From CAIXPS01 sp034430115 (GTDB taxonomy: Bacteria; Chloroflexota; Anaerolineae; J036; Brachytrichaceae), in assembly GCA_034430115.1 (NCBI GenBank), contig DAOUFG010000142.1:1-13317 (forward strand): 13,317 nucleotides of DNA, written 5' to 3'. The translations under genes were made by a program, and so were the position numbers. The notes under the pieces are model-generated. The model had not been told where the DNA came from, did not search any database, and saw only the letters and a program-made list of their open reading frames with translations. Shown in pieces: positions 1-7,044 of this stretch; the first letter of the stretch is position 1; the number at the start of each line of letters is the position of its first letter.

Positions 1-1020
1 GCCAACCATCACGCCTCTCAATACAGCGCGATGCCAGACGTCAAGATGACTGCCTGTTGCGATGTTTCGCCGGAGCGGCGCAAAGCGTTCGCCGAAAAGT
101 GGAACGTGCCGCAGACGTATGCCGACTATCGTGAAATGTTAGAGAAGGAACAACTGGATGGCGTGGTGAACGTCACCCCCGACGCGATGCACGCCAACAT
201 CTCCATTGCAGTCCTGGAGAAGGGCCTGCCGATTTTGTGCGAAAAGCCGCTCGCCAGCAACCTGGTGGATGCGCAGCGCATGTTGGAAGCCGCGCGTAAG
301 GCAAACGTGCCCAACATGGTGAACTTCTCCTATCGCAACTCGTGCGGTTTGCAGGCTGCCGTACAGGTCATCCGCACAGGCACGCTGGGCCATATCCGGC
401 ACGTTGAATCCAGCTATCTGCAAAGCTGGCTGGTGAGCCACGGCTGGGGCAACTGGCGTACCGACCCAAGCATGTTGTGGCGCCTATCCACCAAGCACGG
501 CAGCGCCGGCGTGCTGGGCGATATCGGCGTGCATATCTACGACCTCACCAGTTTCTTGTGCGGCAATATCGACACCATCCAGTGCACCTTGCGCACCTTC
601 GACAAAGAAATCCCCGGCAATAAGATCGGCGAATATGAGTTGGACGCCAACGAGAGTTTCGTTTCGACAGTGAGCTTCGCCAATGGCGGCCTGGGCACGA
701 TTCACGCCTCGCGCTGGGCTGTCGGCCAGGCCAATAGCCTGCGCGCGCGCGTGTTTGGGGATAAGGGATCCATCGAAGTGGATCTGGATCGTTCATACGA
801 TGAATACCGCATCTGCACCGGCGCCGAAAATATCGATAAGTTCCAATGGGAGACGGTGAAGTGCCCGCCGACGCCCAGCAACTACGAGCGCTTCGTGACA
901 GCCATCAAGACCGGCAAAAACGATGCCTCCGATTTCGCGAACGGCGTCAAAATCCAGGCTTACTTGCACTACAGCATCGCATCCAATGACAACGGTTGCG
1001 CAGTGAAGGTACAGCTTTAA
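1..1020 (+). CDS. Gfo/Idh/MocA-family NAD(P)-dependent oxidoreductase, 5' end cut by window edge
   Basis: The reading frame is open to base 1 and already encodes family sequence before the first ATG at 31. The first residues (ANHHASQYSAM) fit the end of the N-terminal dinucleotide-binding loop, so the true start lies outside the window, probably 15-25 codons upstream. The family oxidises or reduces sugars and sugar derivatives with NAD(P). Numbering from base 1, the conserved EKP motif with its catalytic lysine is at residues 81-83. The active-site pattern D-x-x-G-x-H-x-x-D is at 174-181 (D174, H178, D181), so the catalytic set is complete. There is no signal peptide region to judge. The fucosidase gene follows after 23 bases, so it is probably the same transcript. 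The substrate cannot be read from the sequence; fucose, mannose or a glycoside containing them is an inference from context. Family assignment is firm, substrate unknown. Confidence 0.9.
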   Translation, partial: ANHHASQYSAMPDVKMTACCDVSPERRKAFAEKWNVPQTYADYREMLEKEQLDGVVNVTPDAMHANISIAVLEKGLPILCEKPLASNLVDAQRMLEAARKANVPNMVNFSYRNSCGLQAAVQVIRTGTLGHIRHVESSYLQSWLVSHGWGNWRTDPSMLWRLSTKHGSAGVLGDIGVHIYDLTSFLCGNIDTIQCTLRTFDKEIPGNKIGEYELDANESFVSTVSFANGGLGTIHASRWAVGQANSLRARVFGDKGSIEVDLDRSYDEYRICTGAENIDKFQWETVKCPPTPSNYERFVTAIKTGKNDASDFANGVKIQAYLHYSIASNDNGCAVKVQL

Positions 1021-1031
1021 CTCAACCCAAT

Positions 1032-1036
1032 AAGGA
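1032..1036 (+). promoter_or_regulatory. Shine-Dalgarno site deciding the fucosidase start
   Basis: AAGGA lies 7 bases before the ATG at 1044. An in-frame ATG at 996 also exists, but it sits inside the preceding gene, has no such site, and would add 16 residues with no family counterpart. The 1044 start is therefore preferred. Confidence 0.7.
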
Positions 1037-1043
1037 TAAACAC

Positions 1044-2330
1044 ATGCTACAGACAATTCAAACACCCGGCGACACCAGTTGGTTTGTTCACGATCGCTTT
1101 GGCCTCTTCATCCACTGGGGGCTGTATGCCCTGCCCGCCCGCCACGAGTGGGTGAAGCAGGTGGAACAAATCCCGGACGCGGAATACGACAAGTATTTCC
1201 GCCACTTCGACCCCGATTTGTACGATCCCAAGCTTTGGGCGCAGGCAGCCGCGAACGCGGGCATGAAGTACTTCGTCATTACCACCAAGCATCATGAGGG
1301 CTTCTGCCTGTGGGACACCAAGCTGACCGACTACAAAGCCACCAATACCCCCTATGGCAAGGACCTGCTGCACCCCATGGTGGACGCGTTCCGTGCCCAG
1401 AATATGCACGTCGGCTTCTATCACTCGATCATCGACTGGCATCACCCGCAGTTCGTCATCGACGACGTGCACGCCATGCGCAATAGCCCCGAGCGCGCCA
1501 AGCTCAACGAGACGCGCAACCAGGCGCTCTATGCCCAATACCTGCACGGCCAGGTGCGCGAACTGCTCACCGAGTTCGGCAAAGTGGACGTCCTCTGGTG
1601 CGACTTCAGCTACCCCAACCGGCCTGGGTTCGTTGGCAAGGGCCGGGATGATTGGCAAAGCGAAAAGCTGTACAAGATGATCCGCGAGCTACAGCCGAAC
1701 ATCATCCTGAACGACCGGCTGGATCTGGATTCCGGCTGGGATATCAAGACCCCCGAACAATTCCAGCCGCGCGAATGGGTACGCTTCAACGGCCAGCCGG
1801 TGGTGTGGGAAGCCTGCCAGACCTTCTCCGGCTCCTGGGGATATCACCGCGACGAATCATCCTGGAAGAGCATGGAACAGCTCGTGCGCATGTTGATCGA
1901 TACCGTGAGCAAGGGCGGCAACCTGCTGTTGAACGTTGGGCCCACGGGCCGTGGCGAGTTCGATGCGCGCGCGCTCAATTCGCTCGCAGGATTGGGCGAA
2001 TGGATGAAACGCCACAGCCGCGCCATCTATGGCTGCACCCAGGCCCCCGACGAGTTCAAAGCCCCGCAAGACTGCCGCCTGACCTATAACCCGCAAACCA
2101 AGCGGCTATATGTGCATGTTTTCGCCTGGCCATTTGTCGAGCTACACCTGGATGGCCTGGCCGGCAAGGTGGAATATGCACAGTTGCTCAACGACGCTTC
2201 TGAAGTGCTGATGCAGTCGCGCCCCGATTGGCAGGGCCACGATGACGTCCACCAGGATACCCTCACGTTGCGCCTGCCGGTGCAAAAGCCCAATGTCACA
2301 GTGCCTGTGATTGAACTATTCCTGAAGTAG
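1044..2330 (+). CDS. GH29 alpha-L-fucosidase (broad-specificity, subfamily-A-like), cytoplasmic
   Basis: A 428-residue retaining alpha-L-fucosidase, which hydrolyses terminal alpha-linked L-fucose from glycans. The N-terminal FGLFIHWG motif (residues 19-26) and the KHHEGF motif (82-87) are hallmarks of the GH29 (alpha/beta) barrel. The nucleophile should be D187 in VLWCDFSYP. The D-I-K-T-P-E stretch aligns with the D-F-K-T-A-E stretch that carries the acid/base in the Thermotoga maritima enzyme, which makes E238 the likely acid/base. The N-D-R motif (223-225) is also present. There is no signal peptide or membrane segment, so it should act in the cytoplasm on imported oligosaccharides. A short beta-type C-terminal region follows the barrel. 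The gene is preceded by an oxidoreductase gene 23 bases away and followed by a 75-base gap with a hairpin. Subfamily A is judged from the motif context only. Confidence 0.93.
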   Translation: MLQTIQTPGDTSWFVHDRFGLFIHWGLYALPARHEWVKQVEQIPDAEYDKYFRHFDPDLYDPKLWAQAAANAGMKYFVITTKHHEGFCLWDTKLTDYKATNTPYGKDLLHPMVDAFRAQNMHVGFYHSIIDWHHPQFVIDDVHAMRNSPERAKLNETRNQALYAQYLHGQVRELLTEFGKVDVLWCDFSYPNRPGFVGKGRDDWQSEKLYKMIRELQPNIILNDRLDLDSGWDIKTPEQFQPREWVRFNGQPVVWEACQTFSGSWGYHRDESSWKSMEQLVRMLIDTVSKGGNLLLNVGPTGRGEFDARALNSLAGLGEWMKRHSRAIYGCTQAPDEFKAPQDCRLTYNPQTKRLYVHVFAWPFVELHLDGLAGKVEYAQLLNDASEVLMQSRPDWQGHDDVHQDTLTLRLPVQKPNVTVPVIELFLK

Positions 2331-2348
2331 CTCATTTTGCGGATCGTT

Positions 2349-2378
2349 GGCGCGGCATCTGCCCGGTGTCGCGCCTTT
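2349..2378 (+). terminator. Possible weak intrinsic terminator or mRNA hairpin after the first fucosidase gene
   Basis: GGCGCGGC (2349-2356) can pair with GTCGCGCC (2368-2375), giving 8 pairs including one G-U, across an 11-base loop. Only TTT follows. The short U-tract makes this a weak or partial terminator, or an mRNA 3' stabilising hairpin. Its position just before a putative new promoter fits a transcription-unit boundary. Confidence 0.4.
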
Positions 2379-2393
2379 CACCTGCCATGCTCG

Positions 2394-2405
2394 TACAATA
2401 CCCGT
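2394..2405 (+). promoter_or_regulatory. Putative -10 box for a leaderless start of the second oxidoreductase gene
   Basis: TACAAT (2394-2399, 5 of 6 to TATAAT) ends 6 bases before the ATG at 2406, and no Shine-Dalgarno-like purine tract lies in front of that ATG. A -10 box at this distance would place transcription initiation at or next to the start codon. No convincing -35 box is seen 16-18 bases upstream. This is an inference from spacing. Confidence 0.4.
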
Positions 2406-3710
2406 ATGGCAATCGATAACAACACCCCGCGGGTCCAGCACTATCAGCCAATTCGCATCGGCATTATCGGAATGGGCGGCTTTGCGGGTTTCCATCACGA
2501 CGTCATTCAGCAGTTGGAAACGGAAGGCCAATGCAAGTTAATTTGCACTTGCGACCCCGACCCCGGTGCATTTATGGACCGCATGCACAGTTGGGAATTC
2601 ACCCAACGTGACGTACTCGTATTCGACAACTACCTTGATATGCTCGATACGTGCGCCGCACAATTGGACCTGGTGACCATCCCCACCCCCGTGCCGTTGC
2701 ATGCCGAGATGCACCGCGCATGCGTAGAGCGCGGCCTGGCGGTCTACCTGGAAAAGCCCCCCACGCTAAACGACGCCGAAATGGGAACCATGCTGGCGGT
2801 GGAAGCTGGCGCGCATTGGCAAACCAACGTCGGTTTCAATTACATCGTGGAATCGCCCCGCCAGGCATTGAAGCGCCGCATCATCCAGGGTGAATTTGGC
2901 CGGTTGCAAAAGGTGTGTTTTACGGGCCTATGGGCGCGCACGCGCGAATATTTCCAGCGCAATAACTGGGCCGGGCGTTTGATGCTCAATGGCAAACCCG
3001 TCCTGGATTCGTGCATGGGCAATGCGATGGCCCACTACACGCACAACGTGCTTTTTTGGGCGGGCCAAAAGGATGTCTTCGATTGGCCTCCGATAACGGA
3101 GGTGCGCGCCGAATTGTACCGCGCGCACAATATCCAGGGCACGGACACATTCTTCGTTGTTGCGAAGACGGCTGACGACGTCACGTTGCAACTGATGCTG
3201 ACGCATGCTTATGCCGGCCCGGCATACAACCCAGAGCAGATCATCTGCGAAAACGCCACGATTACCTATATCGTCGCAGACCATTACGAAATCCGCTACA
3301 AGAACGGCACAGTGGAGTCACACGACCTGTCGCCGGTATCGTTACGCGAAAACATCGCCGCTCACCTGGCCTATTTGCGCGGCGACGGTCTGCCGCACGC
3401 CGTCACACGCCTGATCGATGCGCGCCCATTCGTGCACCTGAACGACCTGGCCTACCTGGCCTCGGGTCAAATCGGCACCATCCCGGCGCAATACTGGCAC
3501 GCCGCGCCATCGGCTAGCGACCCGGGCGAATGGGTAGGCATTGATGGAATTGCCTCAATCGCCGAACGCTTCCTCGCTACAGGGGAATTCCCCAGCGGGC
3601 AACACGTCCCATGGGCGCACGCGGGCGGCACTGCCACACGCCAGGACCTACCTAATCTGCTCGGCGTGATTCAACGCATGGCAGATCAGCGCGACGAGGG
3701 AACCAAATGA
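2406..3710 (+). CDS. Gfo/Idh/MocA-family oxidoreductase with variant active-site motif
   Basis: A 434-residue NAD(P)-dependent oxidoreductase. The Rossmann glycine motif GIIGMGGFAGFHH is at residues 19-31 and the EKP motif with catalytic Lys at 116-118. The usual D-x-G-x-H-x-x-D active-site signature is not seen in standard form: the corresponding region reads L-D-S-C-M-G-N-A-M-A-H-Y-T-H-N, which keeps an Asp and offers His further along. Such divergence often goes with unusual substrates such as keto-sugars or large glycosides. A longer reading from TTG at 2337 is possible but adds 23 residues unlike the family; ATG 2406 puts the glycine motif at the normal distance from the N-terminus. The stop overlaps the next start (ATGA at 3707-3710), indicating translational coupling to the second fucosidase. 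No signal peptide is seen. Substrate unknown. Confidence 0.88.
   Translation: MAIDNNTPRVQHYQPIRIGIIGMGGFAGFHHDVIQQLETEGQCKLICTCDPDPGAFMDRMHSWEFTQRDVLVFDNYLDMLDTCAAQLDLVTIPTPVPLHAEMHRACVERGLAVYLEKPPTLNDAEMGTMLAVEAGAHWQTNVGFNYIVESPRQALKRRIIQGEFGRLQKVCFTGLWARTREYFQRNNWAGRLMLNGKPVLDSCMGNAMAHYTHNVLFWAGQKDVFDWPPITEVRAELYRAHNIQGTDTFFVVAKTADDVTLQLMLTHAYAGPAYNPEQIICENATITYIVADHYEIRYKNGTVESHDLSPVSLRENIAAHLAYLRGDGLPHAVTRLIDARPFVHLNDLAYLASGQIGTIPAQYWHAAPSASDPGEWVGIDGIASIAERFLATGEFPSGQHVPWAHAGGTATRQDLPNLLGVIQRMADQRDEGTK
3696..3700 (+). promoter_or_regulatory. Shine-Dalgarno site at the overlapping ATGA junction
   Basis: GAGGG lies 6 bases before the ATG at 3707, inside the end of the preceding gene. It supports independent re-initiation at the 4-base stop/start overlap and fixes the fucosidase start. 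Confidence 0.6.
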
Positions 3711-5161
3711 GCCAGCCCCTGCGCACGCCCGAACAGGCCGCCCATGAGGCAGCCTTTGTAACGCCTTCAGAGAAGCAATATCGCTGGCAGGAAATGGAAT
3801 TCAACGCCTTTATCCATTTCACCGTGAACACTTTCACCGATCGCGAATGGGGCCTGGGCACGGAGAGCGAAGCAGTGTTCAATCCCACAGCCCTGGACGC
3901 GCGCCAGTGGGCCAGCGTGTGCAAAGAAGCCGGCATGCAGATGCTCATCCTGACGGCCAAACATCACGATGGGTTTTGCCTGTGGCCCAGCCGCTTTACC
4001 GAGCATTCGGTAAAAAACAGCCCCTGGCGCGCTGGCAAAGGTGACGTAGCACGTGAGGTATCTGATGCCTGCCGTGAAGTTGGCCTGAGGTTTGGCGTAT
4101 ACCTCTCGCCCTGGGACCGCAATTCCCCCTATTACGGCACCGACGACTACAACGTCTACTACAAGAACCAACTGCGCGAACTTCTCACCCAGTATGGCCC
4201 CATCAGCGAAGTGTGGTTAGACGGCGCTTGCGGCGAGGGGCCCAACGGCAAAAGACAACGCTACGACTGGGCCAGCTACTACGACCTGATCTATGAATTG
4301 CAACCCGATGCCGTCATAGGCCCCAGCGGCCCCGACGTGCGTTGGGTGGGCAACGAAAACGGCTTCGCGCATGACACCGAATGGAGCGTCTTGGGCACTG
4401 ATGAAGAGATGCGTCACCCGACCTTCAATAGCTGGGACGACGCTTTCTATAACCACATGCGCTCCGACGGCAACCACGACGCGCAGCCCGGGGGCCTGCC
4501 CCAGCTATGTAATGCGCGTCACCTGGTTTACTGGCCTTCCGAAACCGACGTTTCCATTCGCCCTGGGTGGTTCTATCACGCCTCAGAAGACCTGCAAGTC
4601 CATTCGCCTGAGCGGATGCTGGACATGTACTATCGCTCCGTTGGGCGCAACAACGTCTTGCTGCTGAACCTTCCCCCAGACCGGCGTGGCCTCATTCACG
4701 AGCATGACGTATTCTGCCTACGCGAAATGCGTCGTCACCTGGACGCGACCTTCAAGACCAACCTGGCCGCCGGCTCAATCGTGCAGGCTTCCAGCACCGC
4801 CCCCACTCCGGCAACCTTCGCGCCGGGCAACGTCATCGATCAACGCCCCGACACCTGTTGGATGGCAGCCGAAAACGACACATCGCCCACGCTGACCCTG
4901 GAATTCAGCCACTCGATCACCTTCAATCGCCTGCTGCTCCAGGAAATGATCACGCTTGGACAACGCATTGAATCCTTCACTCTTGAAGCCTGGCACAGCG
5001 AAGAATGGAAACCGGTGATAAAAGGAACGACGGTTGGCCACAAACGGCTGGATCGCTTCGGCCCGGTGACCACCGAGCGGGTGCGCTTGGTGATCGAGAA
5101 AGCGCGCGCCTGCCCCACCCTGCGCAGCCTTGGCCTCTATCAAGCCATGTTAGGAGCTTAA
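3707..5161 (+). CDS. GH29 alpha-L-fucosidase (subfamily-B-like) with C-terminal discoidin-like domain
   Basis: A 484-residue fucosidase. The GH29 barrel occupies roughly residues 20-345, with FNAFIHF near 32-38 and AKHHDGFCLW at 84-93. W-L-D-G-A places the nucleophile at D172, and W-V-G-N-E places the likely acid/base at E217. The WLDGA and VGNE forms and the 45-residue spacing match the alpha-1,3/1,4-specific subfamily B (Lewis-type and core alpha-1,3 fucose), unlike the first fucosidase here. From about residue 355 to the end is a beta-sandwich-like F5/8 type C (discoidin, CBM32-like) module, recognisable by N-V-I-D-x-R-P-D-T-C-W and by E-R-V-R-L-V near the end. There is no signal peptide, so cytoplasmic action is expected. 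It is translationally coupled to the oxidoreductase upstream (ATGA overlap), and the dehydrogenase gene starts 18 bases downstream. The family call is firm; subfamily and linkage specificity are inferred. Confidence 0.92.
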   Translation: MSQPLRTPEQAAHEAAFVTPSEKQYRWQEMEFNAFIHFTVNTFTDREWGLGTESEAVFNPTALDARQWASVCKEAGMQMLILTAKHHDGFCLWPSRFTEHSVKNSPWRAGKGDVAREVSDACREVGLRFGVYLSPWDRNSPYYGTDDYNVYYKNQLRELLTQYGPISEVWLDGACGEGPNGKRQRYDWASYYDLIYELQPDAVIGPSGPDVRWVGNENGFAHDTEWSVLGTDEEMRHPTFNSWDDAFYNHMRSDGNHDAQPGGLPQLCNARHLVYWPSETDVSIRPGWFYHASEDLQVHSPERMLDMYYRSVGRNNVLLLNLPPDRRGLIHEHDVFCLREMRRHLDATFKTNLAAGSIVQASSTAPTPATFAPGNVIDQRPDTCWMAAENDTSPTLTLEFSHSITFNRLLLQEMITLGQRIESFTLEAWHSEEWKPVIKGTTVGHKRLDRFGPVTTERVRLVIEKARACPTLRSLGLYQAMLGA

Positions 5162-5166
5162 TAAAC

Positions 5167-5172
5167 GGAGGA
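5167..5172 (+). promoter_or_regulatory. Strong Shine-Dalgarno site for the MDR dehydrogenase
   Basis: GGAGGA lies 7 bases before ATG 5180. An overlapping ATG at 5172 reads only ATG TTG TAA and is not a gene. Confidence 0.65.
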
Positions 5173-5179
5173 TGTTGTA

Positions 5180-6214
5180 ATGGAACGCCAGTTTCTTTGC
5201 ACCGCAGAACACCAGTTGGCCTATCGCGAGTTTGAGCCGCCCGCCCTCGCACAACACGACATACGGATCAAGCCGGAATTTGGTGCCGCCAAACATGGTA
5301 CCGAGATGAGCTTCTTCAAAGGCTATGGCAATCCGCGTGGCGATTTCGATCACCAGCTCAGTGTGCATAAACGCGATAAGCCGGCCAACCCCTATCCTTT
5401 CTACATCGGCAACATGGTCGTCGGTCGTGTGGCGGAAATCGGCCAGGCGGTAACCCGTTTTAACGTCGGCGACCGCGCGCTGGCCTATAGCGGGTTCTCC
5501 ACGTGTGTTACGGCGGACGAGAATACATGCTGGAAACTGCCCGATCATGTGGCATGGCAATCCGCCGTCTGCATCGACCCGGCCGATTTTGCCTTCTCAG
5601 CCATCCGTGATGGGCAGGTCCGCCTGGGCGACGCCGTCGCCGTGTTCTCGCTTGGCGCAATCGGCCTCATGGCGGTGCAGTTGCTACAACTTACCGGCGC
5701 GCACCCCATCATCGCCTGTGACCCAATCGCCAGGCGGCGTGAATTGGCCGCCGAATTTGGCGCGACGCTCACGCTGGACCCCACCGCCTGCGATGCAGGG
5801 CTTGAGATACGCCAAGCCACACGGGGGCGCGGCGCAGACGTGGTCATCGAATATAGCGGCACGCGCCAGGCGATGCAAGACGCCCTGCGCGGCGTGGCCT
5901 TTGGCGGCAACGTGGTCGCCGGGGCTTACCCGCCGCCCTATAGCGCCGGGCTGGATCTGGGGGCCGAATCGCATATGAACATCCCCAACCTCATCTTCTC
6001 GCGCGCGGGCAGCGACCCAAACCGCGATCACCCGCGTTGGAACAACGATCGCATCTACGCCTGCTGTTACGACCTGATCCTGCAAGGGAAGATCAAAGGC
6101 GAGCAGGTGATTTGGCCGGTCGTCTCGTTCGACGAGTTAGCCACGGCCTACCCAAAAATCGCCGACGATCCCGCGTCCACGCTGAAGCTTGGTGTACGTT
6201 ACGAAGGAGCCTGA
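5180..6214 (+). CDS. Medium-chain dehydrogenase/reductase (alcohol dehydrogenase-like), apparently lacking zinc ligands
   Basis: A 344-residue MDR protein. The N-terminal GroES-like catalytic domain covers about 1-130, including N-V-G-D-R (95-99). The nucleotide-binding Rossmann fold follows, with S-L-G-A-I-G at 157-162 (first Gly of GxGxxG replaced by Ser) and Asp181 at the end of strand 2, which favours NAD(H) over NADP(H). The catalytic-zinc Cys of G-x-C-G-x-D is replaced by a G-A-A-K-H-G-T-E segment (35-42). The usual G-H-E is replaced by G-N-M (77-79), and the four-Cys structural zinc lobe is absent. It is therefore either zinc-independent or uses other ligands. It probably interconverts a sugar or polyol with its keto form, but the substrate is not readable. 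It lies between the second fucosidase and the TIM-barrel gene (2-base gap), so it belongs to the same operon. Confidence 0.86.
   Translation: MERQFLCTAEHQLAYREFEPPALAQHDIRIKPEFGAAKHGTEMSFFKGYGNPRGDFDHQLSVHKRDKPANPYPFYIGNMVVGRVAEIGQAVTRFNVGDRALAYSGFSTCVTADENTCWKLPDHVAWQSAVCIDPADFAFSAIRDGQVRLGDAVAVFSLGAIGLMAVQLLQLTGAHPIIACDPIARRRELAAEFGATLTLDPTACDAGLEIRQATRGRGADVVIEYSGTRQAMQDALRGVAFGGNVVAGAYPPPYSAGLDLGAESHMNIPNLIFSRAGSDPNRDHPRWNNDRIYACCYDLILQGKIKGEQVIWPVVSFDELATAYPKIADDPASTLKLGVRYEGA
6204..6209 (+). promoter_or_regulatory. Shine-Dalgarno site deciding the TIM-barrel protein start
   Basis: AAGGAG ends 7 bases before ATG 6217. The frame is open further upstream (an in-frame ATG at 6037), but that extension lies inside the dehydrogenase gene and encodes unrelated arginine-rich sequence. 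The start is therefore 6217. Confidence 0.7.
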
Positions 6215-6216
6215 AC

Positions 6217-7044
6217 ATGAAAATAGCTTGCCAAACAGGTTTGAGCGGATGCTCATCGCTACTGGAAGATTTTCGCTGCTTGCAGCGCTGGGGCTTTGAA
6301 GGCGTGGAGATCACGCCCTGGCAATACCTGGAGGGCGACCGCAGTAAATATGCGCTCAGCCTGGAGGATCAGGTGAAAGAAGCTATGGATCAAACGGGGT
6401 TGCCCGTGACGACCATCTGTGGCGGCATCCACTTTGACTTCATGAACCCCGATACGGAGAAGCGCCGCGCCGACCTGGAACGCCTGAAGGCGATGGTGCG
6501 CCTGGCCGGGCGGCTGGGTGCCGCCGGGATCATCATGGTGCCGGTGTTCAATGGTTCACCGCAACCACCCGATCTATGGCCGCTCAAGTCTTCCGTGGCG
6601 CTCCAACAGGAACTTCTACTGGCAGAGCTGGCTCAGCTTGCCCCCGTCGCCGAGGAGGCCGGCGCATGCGTGATCCTCGAACCGTTGAACCGTTATGAGG
6701 CCCCCTGGCTGAACCGCCTGGACCAGGCCGCCGCCATCTGCGAGCAGGTCGGCTCCAAAGGCGTTGGCCTCATGGCCGACCTTTTCCACATGAACATCGA
6801 GGAGGTGGACCCGCCTGGGGCCATACGCAAGCACGCCAAGTGGCTCAAGCACGTCCACCTGGCCGACAACACACGCAAACAGCCGGGCACCGGCATCACC
6901 AATTTCGGGGCGGCATTCGCAGCCCTGAAAGAGATCGGCTACAACGGCGCGGCAGCGCTTGAATGCGCCATCCTGGGTGAGCCGGAAGCCGCCTTGCCCG
7001 CTTGCGCCCAATACCTGAAAGAATGTCGAGCAAAGGATAACTGA
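6217..7044 (+). CDS. Xylose isomerase-like TIM-barrel protein (sugar isomerase/epimerase; hydroxypyruvate-isomerase-like)
   Basis: A 275-residue member of the AP-endonuclease-2/xylose-isomerase-like TIM-barrel superfamily. The metal-binding set is readable: E155 in ILEPLNRYE, D188 and H191 in ADLFHMN, H214 in HVHLADN, and E249 in AALEC. This matches hydroxypyruvate isomerases, ketose 3-epimerases and related proteins that enolise a keto-sugar at a divalent metal. Some relatives are subunits of enzymes that cleave 3-keto-glycosides, which is notable beside several Gfo/Idh/MocA dehydrogenases. It is cytoplasmic, with no signal peptide. It starts 2 bases after the dehydrogenase stop, and its own stop directly abuts the GH38 start (TGA-ATG), so expression is tightly coupled. 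The exact reaction is unknown: epimerase, isomerase and keto-glycoside lyase are all possible. Confidence 0.85.
   Translation: MKIACQTGLSGCSSLLEDFRCLQRWGFEGVEITPWQYLEGDRSKYALSLEDQVKEAMDQTGLPVTTICGGIHFDFMNPDTEKRRADLERLKAMVRLAGRLGAAGIIMVPVFNGSPQPPDLWPLKSSVALQQELLLAELAQLAPVAEEAGACVILEPLNRYEAPWLNRLDQAAAICEQVGSKGVGLMADLFHMNIEEVDPPGAIRKHAKWLKHVHLADNTRKQPGTGITNFGAAFAALKEIGYNGAAALECAILGEPEAALPACAQYLKECRAKDN

Noticed and set aside
741..753. Alternating GC run, possible Z-DNA or slippage site
   Set aside because: Only 13 bases, and it encodes in-frame residues of the oxidoreductase; expected in GC-rich coding DNA.
996..1043. Upstream ATG extending the first fucosidase by 16 residues
   Set aside because: It overlaps the preceding gene, has no ribosome-binding site, and the extra residues are not family-like; ATG 1044 has AAGGA at good spacing.
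1047..1658. Long antisense frame of 203 codons on the minus strand
   Set aside because: It lies wholly opposite the fucosidase; hydrophobic-repeat composition is typical of a GC-rich shadow frame, with no recognisable motif.
2337..2405. TTG start extending the second oxidoreductase by 23 residues
   Set aside because: The extension spans the hairpin and -10-like box, and has no family resemblance before the glycine motif.
6037..6216. Upstream ATG extending the TIM-barrel protein by 60 residues
   Set aside because: It lies fully inside the dehydrogenase gene and encodes arginine-rich out-of-frame sequence; ATG 6217 has a strong ribosome-binding site.
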